Positions 50,030 through 61,123 of a DNA stretch of 64,000 nt are shown piece after piece (positions within the stretch are counted from its first letter, which is position 1; each line of letters starts with the position of its first letter). The position numbers were made by a program, and so were the translations under genes. Where the stretch lies: contig JAZAYU010000114.1 of NCBI GenBank assembly GCA_038501625.1, forward strand, positions 868,001 through 932,000. The letters run 5' to 3'. The notes under the pieces are model-generated. The model saw only the letters and a list, made by a program, of their open reading frames with translations, was not told the origin of the DNA and did not search any database. Source of the stretch: Corbicula japonica. Taxonomy: Eukaryota; Mollusca; Bivalvia; Venerida; Cyrenidae.

Positions 50030-51200
50030 TACTATAACTTCTATATAGAAATCTTGTCTTGTTTACACTCTAGCAGTCACATTTATGCTCGGATTGTCAT
50101 GAAACTTGGTCAGGATATTTGTCCCAATGATTTCTCAAACGAGTTTAAATATGGGTCATCTCGGTCCAAAAACTAGGTCACTGTTACTAAAAATAGAATT
50201 TTCGTGTTAACATTCTAGAGGTCACATTTTTGCTCCGATTGTCATGAAACTTGGTCAGGATGTTTGTCCCAATGATTTCTCGGACGAGTTCCAATATCGG
50301 TCATCTGGGTCTAAAAACTAGGTCACTGTTACTAAAAATAGAAATTTCTTGTTAACACTCTAGCGGTCACATTTTTGCTCCGATTATTATGAAACTTGGT
50401 CAGGATGTTTGTCTCAATGATTTGTCAGACGAGTTCGAATATGGGTCATCTGGGTCCAAAAACTAGGTCACTGTTACTAAAAATAGAATTTTCTTGTTAA
50501 CACTCTAGCGGTCACATTTTTGCTCTGATTGTCATGAAATTTGGTCAGGATGTTTGTCCCAATGATTTCTTGGACGAGATTGAATATGGGTCATCTGGGT
50601 CCAAAAACTAGGTCACTGTTACTAAAAATAGAATTTTCTTGGTAACACTCTAGCGGTCACATTTTTGCTCCATTTGTCATGAAACTTGGTCAGGATGTTT
50701 GTCCAAATGATTTCTAGGATTATTTTGAATATGGGTCATCTGGGTCCAAAAACTAGGTCACTGTAACTAAAAATAGAATTTTCTTGTTAACACTCTAGCG
50801 GTCACATTTTTCTTCTGATTGTCATGACACTTGGTCAGGATATTTGTCCCAATGATTTTTCAGACAAGTTCGAATATGGGTCATCTGGGTCCAAAAACTA
50901 GGTCACTGTCACTAAAAATAGAATTTTCTTCTTAACACTCTAGAGGTTACATTTTTGCTCCGATTGTCATGAAACTTGGTCAGGATGTTTGTCCCAATGA
51001 TTTCTCGGACAAGTTTGAATATGGGTCATCTGGGTCCAAAAACTAGGTCACTGTTACTAAAAATAGAATTTTCTTGTTAACACTATAGTGGTCACATTTT
51101 TACTCTGATTGTCAGATTGTAAAGAAACTTGGTCAGGACATATGTCCCAGTTATTAATTGGACGAGTTTAAATATGAGTCACCTGGGGTCAAAAACAAGG
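50030..51200. repeat. 145-bp tandem array, eight units
   Basis: GAAACTTGGTCAGGA recurs at 50101, 50246, 50391, 50536, 50681, 50826, 50971 and ~51124. Each unit contains AAAACTAGGTCACTGTTACT and a TCTAGCGGTCACATTTTTG word. Confidence 0.95.
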
Positions 51201-51922
51201 TCACTGTTACTAAAATTAGAAAAATCTTGTCCAGGCTGTAAATTTTTTATTTCTCATTGGATTTAAAAATAACTTGCCTCAAATGTTTTCCATGACAAGG
51301 TGTAGTTTTGCGTACAATACCCATGCCTGTTGGTTCAAGGTCAAGGTCACTGTTACTAAAAATAAAATTTTCTTGTCTGGGCTGTTAATTCCTAATGAAT
51401 GGAGTGATTTCAAAATAACTTTACATAAATGTTCACCATGACATGGGGATGTGTTGCTTACCATACCCATGCCGGTAGGTCAAAGGTCAAGGTCACTGTT
51501 ACGAAAAATAGCATTTTCTTTTCGAAGCTGTAGATTTGTTTTTTCTTATTGGATTTTAAAATAACTTGGTGTAAATGTTCACCATATCAAGACGTTGGGT
51601 CTCGTGCAACACAACTTTGTTGTACTCAGGTGAGTGATAAAGGGCCATCATGGCCCTCTTGTTCATATTACCCACATCATATGTAGTAAGATCCATAACT
51701 CTAATAATCATTTTCCAGGATAATCTCCCCAATACTCTTTTTTCTAAAAAAAATGTAATATTTAACTTTATTTAACTATATATTTACTACAGACTTGAAA
51801 CATATGATCCTTTCATCTTTCACATTATATGCATGCAGTATTCTTTGTCTTCCACAAGCATATTTTTCATTACATATGTTTATTTATTACATATGTATAC
51901 CTATTCAATTTCAAAGCTGCAT
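51201..51922. other. Right part of the 2.7-kb element
   Basis: Diverged ~145-170 bp units with GGTCAAGGTCACTGTTAC continue to ~51550, then unique AT-rich sequence. Confidence 0.6.
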
Positions 51923-52024
51923 TTCGGGGGCATATGTCAATTTCAAGTGACAGCTCTTGTTTTTTTATATTTTTATGATTTAGTTTTTTATGTGATTGCT
52001 GCATGTTAAGCACGTGTTATTTTC

Positions 52025-52545
52025 AACACTGCATTGGTTAAAAACTAGGTCAAAAGCCAGCTTTTACGGCTAAAACTTATAAATGGTACTTCCAAAACTA
52101 CTGATTTAATTAAAACACTTCTTTGGCTGAAAACTAGGTCAAAGCAAGCTTAGACGTCTAAGACTCATAGAATGGTACTTCCAAAAATACGGCTTCTTTG
52201 ACTGAAAACTAGGTCAAAAGCAAGCTTAGACGGCGAAAACTCATAGAATGGTACTTCCAAAAAATACGCCTTTAATTAAAACACTTCTTTGACTGAAAAC
52301 TAGGTCAAAAGCAAGCTTGGACGTCTATGACTCATAGAACGGTACTTCCAAAAATACGGCTTTAATTAAAACACTTCTTTGACTGAAAACTAGGTCAAAA
52401 GTAAGTTAAGACGGCTAAGACTCATAGAATGGTATTTCCAAAAAAATACGACTTTAATTAAAACACTTCTTTGACTGAAAACTAGGTCAAAACAAGCTTA
52501 GACGGCTAAGACTCATAGAATGGTACTTCCAAAAATACGACTTTC
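52025..52545. repeat. 91-bp tandem repeat upstream of copy 2
   Basis: Six units with GACTGAAAACTAGGTCAAAA and CATAGAATGGTACTTCCAAA. The last units sit 90-91 bp apart; earlier ones have deletions. The array ends at the start of the shared promoter homology. Confidence 0.92.
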
Positions 52546-52877
52546 TGACCTTCGAGATCCAAGCGAAATGCGTATACACTGTGTCTGTCCAACATTAAAA
52601 GATCCATTTATTTTCCTGAATTTTACTATTTGCTTACAAAACAAAAATAGACAAATCGCTACTCTAGCGGAGTGCAAAAACTATATAAACATGGACCAAA
52701 TTTGAATCCTACCCACGTGGACCATATCAGATAACTAAAGATTTTGAATTTCTTACAGATTTCCTCTTTCGATCGTGGCACATACTGCCAACCAAAGATA
52801 CGTTCTAAATAACCACCAAGTATCTCACGTCCTGAAAAAATAATTCTTTTAAGGTCAAAACCCTTTAGCTTTTTATT

Positions 52878-53124
52878 GAGTGGGTATTGGGTTTAACGAA
52901 GCATCAACGCGATGCGACTTATGATTTGTAAAGTCATTAATGTGCGCAATATGTTACGGTTTCATCTAAACTACAGCACAAAAGTCACATCAGGTTTTGA
53001 ATAGTTGTTTTCAAATTAAATCGCGCCATTAGCGACTGGTATGCCTGTGACGTAAATTTGGTGGTATTTAAACGGATTGTTGCTACTCAAGGAGTTGTTT
53101 GGAAACAAGCATAGTATTTCAAAC
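52878..53124 (+). promoter_or_regulatory. Copy 2 promoter
   Basis: TATTTAAAC at 53065-53073, 60 bp before the ATG. TGACGTA near 53049, GTGCGCAATATGTTACG at 52942-52958, and the GAGTGGGTATTGGGTTTAAC block near 52878. Same order and spacing as copy 1. Confidence 0.6.
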
Positions 53125-53145
53125 ATGAAGGGATTTGATATTGCA

Positions 53146-54229
53146 GTAAGAACTTTATTTACCGTTATTCTATTTATAAGGTTTTCTGTTGTTGTAATTA
53201 ATGGGCACCATGCTCCAGTAGCATCTGTTGAGAGTCTTGTTTTGAAAATTGTTGAATTTATTTGAATTCATAAAGTTCAAAACACGCATTTCTTTTGAAA
53301 ATCAAACTTGGTTCGACCAATGCAGTGGCCGAGGCGTTGTGGACAAATGCAGCACCTTTAATTCCACTTTTGAAATGTAAATATATTACATACATATATT
53401 ACACATTTTAAAAGCATCAAATTCGATAGTATTTTTAAGTCTTTAAAACAATATTTTAATTGTTAACATTGTTTACATCACACCATGATACCGACGCGCT
53501 TGCGCTTTGGTTTGATTTTCTCCATTTGTAAGGCCTCTATTGAGCTACCCAAATAAGACCGGTCGCATGCCATTTAATCAATCTAAGAAATAAAACAACG
53601 AACAGATATACTCTATCTTCAAAGCATATCAGATCTCTGCTCTGATCTTAGCTGTTTTAATGAGAACTTTTAGCAAGAAGAAATAAAACGTAGCATGTTA
53701 ATTGACGCCTAAGCCTCTCAACACAAACACAGTTCTAAAATGTATTTCTTTTTTTACGCATATATTTCACCGAATCTTTAATATTGTGGTATACTGGTCA
53801 ATGGCAATTCTGTTTTACACAATAAATTGAAGGTTGCAAAATGGTGCTTCGCTTTTGACGTTCATTTATATTCCGCTTTTCTATTTTTTTTCTATAATTT
53901 AATTACATGTATAAAATGTCTTTTTTTGGAAATTATGTAAAAAAATCTCGAAAATAGCGGGACACCTTCTACTGCAGAAATAGCCGATGTTTGATAAGTA
54001 TGTTGACTTGAGTGAGGTTCTGATGGGGAAAAAGGCTGTTGGCGCTTACAAGGCTCAGTTTTATTTGTTTCGTTTTTGTTTTTGTTTGTTTTGATGTTTC
54101 GGAAATGTTTATGTTTTGGCTCAGACTTCTAGCATTAACCTGTTAACTAAGTTAACATAAAAACATAGCACCGTTTTAAAAATTGTATTATTGTTATTTA
54201 TTTATTAATTAATTTATTTATTTATTTGT
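53146..54229. other. Copy 2 intron 1 remnant
   Basis: Clearly similar to 60029-60970 of copy 3 (GGTCGAGGCGTTGTGGA, ACCGACGCGCTTGCGC, GAATGGTGCTTC). No exon remains. Confidence 0.7.
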
Positions 54230-54254
54230 TAATTAATTTATTTAATAATATTAA

Positions 54255-54285
<31 letters not shown>

Positions 54286-54286
54286 T

Positions 54287-54333
<47 letters not shown>

Positions 54334-54367
54334 GTCATCATCATCATCTTTATTATTATCATTATTA

Positions 54368-54425
<58 letters not shown>

Positions 54426-54442
54426 CATCATCATCATTATCA

Positions 54443-54514
<72 letters not shown>

Positions 54515-54640
54515 GCCTTATCACCATCATCATCACCATCAGCATCATCATCATCATCATAATCATCATCTTCATCATCAATATTTATTATTATTATTAT
54601 TTTATTTTTATTATTATTTATTTTTTTTATTATTATAATT

Positions 54641-54677
<37 letters not shown>

Positions 54678-54770
54678 ATATTTTTACTATTATTATTATT
54701 ATTATTATTATTGTTATTATTATTATTTTTGTATTTTTATTATTTATCATCATCATCATCATCGAAAGGT
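54230..54770. repeat. (ATT)n/(ATC)n compound microsatellite at the copy 2 breakpoint
   Basis: About 540 bp of ATT, ATC and AAT triplets. It is positionally equivalent to the microsatellites before exon 2 in copies 1 and 3. The 205- and 174-codon ORFs across it are poly-Ile/Asn/Tyr artefacts. Confidence 0.95.
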
Positions 54771-55409
54771 CAGCATTACGATAGGTTTATCACGAGGCCT
54801 GCAGAGCGCTGTAGAATATCATGTTGGTAACCTTTCTTTTTGAATGTACAGTTGGATTTTACGAATAACCGGTAAAATTAACATTGCCTATTTTAAGTAT
54901 ATAAATTAAATAACCATTAAATAGCCTGTTCACAAAATTCACAAAAACAACACAAAACATCATTTCACGAAATGCTCACAAGAGTAATATGAAACTGACA
55001 ATAAATATATTGTGTCCTCGTGACTTACAGATGTAAACTATATGAGATAGTAGTAAACGCGTGTTCGACCTTCAATTTCCTGGTCGCTTGATTTCTCTTG
55101 TCCTAGTTAAAAGTTCGTTACAAAGTACAACATTTTCTTGTCAGTATCATTAAACTCATGTGGGAATGTTTTGTATTGCTTAAGCTTTTGTGAATTTATG
55201 TAATTAGAATTTTAGTGATTTTTTAAGTCTAGCTTTCTTTCTTTACTGTTCTAACGTGTCTTATCATATTCCAAATCAAGATACATTGGTATCATTCATT
55301 TTTGCAAAGTTTCTTGAATGGCATTTTGCCGTTATTGATATTTTGATAATTTTCTTTTTGATTGATGAACGTGCAAGAAAGAGTGTAGGGGATCCTTAAC
55401 ATAGTGTTT

Positions 55410-55730
55410 AAGTCACATTATAATTACATTATTTGAAGCATTATCAGCAGGTGATAACACAAATCTGTTGTGAAAGTCTTGAATTCGTCTTGTCAGATAA
55501 AGAAAGTTAAATCGAGGTCGTGGTGGTAATAAAGCTTAGAGAAGGATATACGAGTGTCAATTATTTTGAAGTTACAGAAATATTTTGAATAAGAACAATC
55601 TCAAGATTTTGGTGTATTTTCAATAACCTGTAAATGTACTAGGTTACTATGAGACTTGTCTCCGATTGGTTCGTTTAATATCAGTAATATAAACCAACCA
55701 CATTCTTGAGATTTGAGACTAACTTCATCG
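55410..55730. repeat. Copy 3 duplication unit start
   Basis: Matches 47345-47480 and 48300-48480, marking the boundary of the copy 3 unit just after the copy 2 remnant. Confidence 0.65.
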
Positions 55731-56560
55731 TTTGGGATGGATCAAAATTGTAACGTTTATTGGCGTAAATATGGAGTTGTGCTCAATCTGGGCTAAGGCG
55801 GCGTGGGCAGTAATATGCATTTCCATTACTGTCAATGAACTGGCTCGATCCAACCGAGCCTGCAATATTTATATATTTGTCGTGTTCTGTGACTTTCTAA
55901 GTCCCCTTTTCACCGATGTTAATATCACAGTAACGTTGTTTGTGCTGTTTTGCGGCTGTAAAATGTCTCCTCGTACATTCAATCAGTGCTGTTATCAGTT
56001 ACGTCTTTTGAAGGTCGTTGAGCACAATACTTATGTTCTATATAAATAGAATTTCTCAAATTTATTTTTTTATATATCGGCCAGTTTAAAGATGGGTGGT
56101 TTCAATATCACAGCCAATAAAGTTTTGATTATTTTCCAATTTCCACCTAAGGAAATATTTCCTGCTTTTTAAATTTTTCCTATGTCTGTGATATGTAGGA
56201 TTTATATTCTGAGATCGCCTGTTAAAATTCCATTCTGCTTAGTTCCGCCCATTGTTTTCTTGTTTAGGACAAACCCATTCTTTAATCTGGGGACCATACG
56301 CCGCTGAACATGGAATGGTATTAATATGAAAATACCGCATTAAAGGTTCCATTTTCATTGTCATATGCATTCCATCGTTTGGGATGGATCAAAATTGTAC
56401 TGTTTATATGTATATATTGAGTTGCGCTCAAGCTGGGGCTAGGCGGCGTGGACAGTAATATGCATTTTCATTTCTGTCCATGAACAGGCTCAATCAAACC
56501 GAGCCTGCAGTATTTTCATATTTGTCGTGTTCTTTAACTTTCAAAGTCCCCTTTTCATTT
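55730..56560. repeat. Repeat family R1, reverse copies
   Basis: Two head-to-tail pieces both start with TCGTTTGGGATGGATCAAAATTGTA (55730 and 56373), the inverse of 42650-42810. The piece at 55920-56040 is the inverse of 43140-43260. The 105-codon ORF at 55732 is repeat-derived. Confidence 0.65.
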
Positions 56561-56639
56561 ATTCTAGTCGTAGTTAAATAAACAGACCAGATTTTATCGC
56601 CAGTGACTGCCAAATAAGGAGAAAGGATTAATATTTGAG

Positions 56640-57200
56640 AAAACTTTATTTTATTAGGTTAGAATCAAAATATGTCATGCATGTTTGCATATACATTGAA
56701 AATCTTTATTCTTTTCAAATGTGTAATTTATTCGAATTATTTACTAATTTAATTCAATATTATCTGCATTAAGAAGGTCGATGTATTGAAGAACCTCCTT
56801 GTAGCTCTTCCACTTTGTACTGAGGGTTCTTCTTTCAATGGATCACATTTAACAGATTTAATTTAATTAACTACAAAATATTCCATTGAGCGTCGCTCTG
56901 TAACCGTAAAAATATACTCACACCCAATGGTTAAAATCAAATGTTTAAAAAAAAGACTGTTAAACCATAGAAATTATGCGAAAGGGAAGACAGTTTTCAG
57001 AAGGTGTATAAAAAGCATGAATTAACTTTATGAAAATAAGATAAGCAAGGAAAATATTTTCTTTGGTCGTTTGGTTAAAATTGCATTTTGACATTAAAAA
57101 TCTATTAAGTTTTCTGAATCTCTAAATTGCTGGATACTGATAATTTTAACACGAAGACTCGATATGTTTACAATAATTTTTACTTTTCACAACATACAGG
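56640..57200. repeat. Upstream duplication block, copy C
   Basis: Collinear with 48600-49180, and with 15310-15725 for most of its length. Confidence 0.7.
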
Positions 57201-57224
57201 GATAAAAATATGTTTTATGATGAA

Positions 57225-57465
57225 TGCATATACACATCTATTAGCATCGTGCTTCCTCCTTTTTATTTTTGGAGTTTTTATGCACACTAGTGCTATAGAC
57301 AGAGACAAACACACAATGAAAGTCATCTGGACATAAAGGAACAGGTCTAAGCACCAGACACGGCGACATCGCCTAGCCAAGAGTGCTGTACATGGTTATA
57401 GACGTGCCATCCAAGACATTTACATACACTTATTTTTATACATATACAGACATGTAGGACAATTA
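57225..57465. repeat. Inverted partial copy of the 469-bp unit
   Basis: CATCGTGCTTCCTCC...ATGAAAGTCATCTGGA and GACACGGCGACATCGCCTAG are reverse complements of parts of the tandem unit that follows. Confidence 0.85.
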
Positions 57466-57507
57466 CGGTACCAGAAATATATATATATACATGTATATAT
57501 AATATTA

Positions 57508-59431
57508 GACCTGTTCCTTTATGTCTGAAGGTTTGTTCGTTGGTTACTTATCTCACCCATATGTATCTTACTTCCACGAACATGAATCCTTTCGGGGATC
57601 CCTTAATTCGAAAGTTAGCTGTTTGAATTGAATTATCTCCCCTTAACATAATATATATCTTCAATTCAGTGTATCGAAAGATCCAGATGACTTTCATTGT
57701 GTGTTTGTCTCTGTCTATAGCACTAGTGTGCATAAAAACTCCAAAAATAAAAAGGAGGAAGCACGATGCTAATAGATGTGTACATGTAATTGTCCTACAT
57801 GTTTGTATATGTATAAAAATAAGTGTATGTAAATGTCTAGGCAGTCAGAGGGTCATTTGTGGATAGTTATGGTTTATATGCGTTGCCGGAAAATTTCTCT
57901 ATTGAGAACTTGGATGGCACGTCTATAACCATGTACAGCACTCTTGGCTAGGCGATGTCGCCGTGTCTGGTGCTTAGACCTGTTCCTTTATGTCTGAAGG
58001 TTTGTTCGTTGGTTACTTATCTCACCCATATGTATCTTAATTCCACGAACATGAATCCTTTCGGGGATCCCTTAATTCGAAAGTTAGCTGTTTGAATTGA
58101 ATTATCTCCCCTTAACATAATATATATCTTCAATTCAGTGTATCGAAAGATCCAGATGACTTTCATTGTGTGTTTGTCTCTGTCTATAGCACTAGTGTGC
58201 ATAAAAACTCCAAAAATAAAAAGGAGGAAGCACGATGCTAATAGATGTGTATATGTAATTGTCCTACATGTTTGTATATGTATAAAAATAAGTGTATGTA
58301 AATGTCTAGGCAGTCAGAGGGTCATTTGTGGATAGTTATGGTTTATATGCGTTGCCGGAAAATTTCTCTATTGAGAACTTGGATGGCACGTCTATAACCA
58401 TGTACAACACTCTTGGCTAGGCGATGTCGCCGTGTCTGGTGCTTAGACCTGTTCCTTTATGTCTGAAGGTTTGTTCGTTGGTTACTTATCTCACACATAT
58501 GTATCTTACTTCCACGAACATGAATCCTTTCGGGGATCCCTTAATTCGAAAGTTAGCTGTTTGAATTGAATTATCTCCCCTTAACATAATATATATCTTC
58601 AATTCAGTGTATCGAAAGATCCAGATGACTTTCATTGTGTGTTTGTCTCTGTCTATAGCACTAGTGTGCATAAAGACTCCAAAAATAAAAAGGAGGAAGC
58701 ACGATGCTAATAGATGTGTATATGTAATTGTCCTACATGTTTGTATATGTATAAAAATAAGTGTATGTAAATGTCTAGGCAGTCAGAGGGTCATTTGTGG
58801 ATAGTTATGGTTTATATGCGTTGCCGGAAAATTTCTCTATTGAGAACTTGGATGGCACGTCTATAACCATGTACAGCACTCTTGGCTAGGCGATGTCGCC
58901 GTGTCTGGTGCTTAGACCTGTTCCTTTATGTCTGAAGGTTTGTTCGTTGGTTACTTATCTCACCCATATGTATCTTACTTCCACGAACATGAATCCTTTC
59001 GGGGATCCCTTAATTCGAAAGTTAGCTGTTTGAATTGAATTATCTCCCCTTAACATAATATATATCTTCAATTCAGTGTATCGAAAGATCCAGATGACTT
59101 TCATTGTGTGTTTGTCTCTGACTATAGCACTAGTGTGCATAAAAACTCCAAAAAAAAGGAGGAAGCACGATGCTAATAGATGTGTATATGTAATTGTCCT
59201 ACATGTTTGTATATGTATAAAAATAAGTGTATGTAAATGTCTAGGCAGTCAGAGGGTCATTTGTGGATAGTTATGGTTTATATGCGTTGCCGGAAAATTT
59301 CTCTATTGAGAACTTGGATGGCACGTCTATAACCATGTACAGCACTCTTGGCTAGGCGATGTCGCCGTGTCTGGTGCTTAGACCTGTTCCTTTATGTCTG
59401 AAGGTTTGTTCGTTGGTTACTTATCTCACCC
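57508..59431. repeat. 469-bp tandem array, four units plus a partial
   Basis: GACCTGTTCCTTTATGTCTG starts units at 57508, 57977, 58446, 58915 and 59381. The fourth unit is 3 bp shorter. Units are nearly identical, so the array is recent. The 61- and 65-codon ORFs in each unit are by-products. Confidence 0.97.
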
Positions 59432-59439
59432 ATATATAT

Positions 59440-59742
59440 ATATATATATATACTTTGTCTGCCCAACATTTCAATATGAATTAATTTTCCTGAACTTTTC
59501 TCCTTGCTTACGAAACAAACGTAGACAAGTCGCTAGTCTAACGGAGCGCAAAAATATATACAAACATGGAACCAATTTGATTCCTACCTACGTGGACCAT
59601 AGAGGAATAATAATAATTAAATGTCTTACATCTTTACTCTTTTGATCGTGGCAATAACAGTCCGTCATAGATAAGCTCTTAATTATAACCATGTATCTTA
59701 AGCCCCGAAAAAATAATTATGTTAGGGTCAAAGCCCTTTTGC
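59440..59742. other. Distal upstream region of copy 3
   Basis: Starts after a (TA)n run. Resembles 52560-52870 (CTGTCTGCCCAACATT, CGGAGCGCAAAA, CCTACGTGGACCAT). No exon recognised. Confidence 0.5.
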
Positions 59743-60007
59743 TTTTGATTGAGTGGGTATTGGGTTTAACGAAGCATCAACGCGATGCGAATTTGATTTA
59801 TAAGTTCGTTAATGTGCGCAATATGTTACGATTTCATTTAAACTACAGCACAAAAGAATACCAGGTTTCGATATTTTTTAATAGTTTTTTTTCTCAAAAT
59901 CAATCGTGCCGTTAGCGACTGGCATGCGTGTGACGTATTTTTTTGGTATTTAAACGGATTGTTTGTTATCGAAGAAGTTGTTTAGAAATATGCATAGAAT
60001 TTCAAAC
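59743..60007 (+). promoter_or_regulatory. Copy 3 promoter
   Basis: TATTTAAAC at 59947-59955, 61 bp before the ATG. TGACGTA near 59930, GTGCGCAATATGTTACG at 59814-59830, and the GAGTGGGTATTGGG block at ~59751. Same layout as the other copies. Confidence 0.6.
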
Positions 60008-60028
60008 ATGAAGGCATTTAATATTGTG
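60008..60028 (+). CDS. Copy 3 exon 1
   Basis: 21 nt, phase 0, donor GTAAGA. Four of seven residues (M, K, F, I at positions 1, 2, 4, 6) match copy 1. It lies 61 bp after its TATA-like box. Confidence 0.78.
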
Positions 60029-60990
60029 GTAAGAACTTCATTCATTGTTATTCTATTTTAAAAGTTTTCTGTTGCTGTAATTAATGGGCATCTTTCTCCA
60101 GTCACGTCTGTCGAGTTTTTTGTTTGAGGTTTGTTGAATTTGTGGAAATAAAAGTAATTAAGACCGATTGGGTGGTCGAGGCGTTGTGGAAAAATGCAGC
60201 ACCTTTAATTCCACGTTTGAAATATAAATATATCATAAACATTTAACAGGGTTTAGAAAAACCAGGGTTTAAAAAGCATCGAATTCGATATAAGCCTTTA
60301 AAAACATTTTAATTAAAAAATATTACAATTTTTCACATTGCTTTCCTTACACAATGATGCCGACGCGCTTGCGCATTGGTTCTGTTTTTTTATAATAAAA
60401 TAAGGCGATCATAGTTATGAAATGTATTTCTCAATCGTATAGTTTTTAATTGTTTAACTTTGTTTTTCAACGCATATATTTAACTGAATCTTTATTTTTG
60501 ATGTAATATAGTGGTTAGTTGAAATTCTGTATTACTTAATGTACAAACTTTAGGCTGCGAGAATGGTGCTTCATTTTGACGATGATTAATATTCCTCTTT
60601 TTTATATTTTTTAATTAAATCATAAAGTGTCTGTTCAGGAATTTAATGTACAAAACCCCGAAAATAATCGGACACGTTCTATTGAAGAATTAACCGATGT
60701 TAAAGAAGTAATTTGACATGAGTGAGGTCCGAGCCGAAAAGATTGTCATTGTGACTAATGAGGCTCAGTTTTAGCTTTTTATGTTTCGAAAATCCTTAAT
60801 TTTTTTGCTGAGAATTCTGGAATAATCCTCCTTGCTAAGTAAACAAAATATGTATTTTATAAAATGTTATTTATGTTTTACGCAGCGTTTGATATGCGAT
60901 GTGTGAATTTTAGGTTAGATTATTATTGGGTTATTATAGCTTAAAATCTTAAAATTATTGCTTATTATTTAATAGTGCTTATTATTATTG

Positions 60991-61059
<69 letters not shown>

Positions 61060-61081
61060 GTTGTTACTATTATTATTATTA

Positions 61082-61123
<42 letters not shown>

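Larger units (their letters stand above)
49245..51933. mobile_element. 2.7-kb repeat element with ATGCCCCCGAA ends
   Basis: ATGCCCCCGAA at 49245-49255 and the inverse, TTTCGGGGGCAT, at the right end. Contents in order: a GTCCGTCC tract, a ~167-bp direct duplication (49297-49630), a ~176-bp duplication with telomere-like repeats between (49690-49940), then eight 145-bp tandem units. No coding sequence. A familiar dispersed repeat type in bivalves. Confidence 0.75.
53125..55370 (+). pseudogene. Copy 2 of the secreted-protein gene, broken remnant
   Basis: Exon 1 (53125-53145, MKGFDIA, donor GTAAGA) and its promoter are intact. Intron 1 homology continues to the ATT/ATC microsatellite (54230-54770). 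No exon 2, 3, 4 or 5 follows. Sequence 54925-55370 instead matches intron 5 of copy 1 (29640-30110), so a deletion removed exons 2-5. A repeat fragment (54765-54860) sits at the join. Reading exon 1 through the donor gives a 46-residue open frame from this ATG with a hydrophobic stretch. The other copies have stops there, so I treat it as chance. It may still be transcribed from the intact promoter. Confidence 0.8.

Noticed and set aside
53077..53265. Copy 2 reading through exon 1 as an unspliced secreted peptide
   Set aside because: The hydrophobic frame exists only because this copy lacks the intronic stop seen in copies 1 and 3. The donor site is intact, so splicing is expected.
54226..54843. 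205- and 174-codon ORFs
   Set aside because: Translations of ATT/ATC triplet runs; no complex sequence.
55732..56049. 105-codon ORF with a possible membrane segment
   Set aside because: Lies entirely in repeat R1, whose other copies at 42.7-43.5 and 47.8 kb do not keep the frame open.
57548..59270. Repeated 61- and 65-codon ORFs, apparently a small gene family
   Set aside because: They recur strictly with the 469-bp tandem unit and overlap on opposite strands; no evidence of coding constraint.
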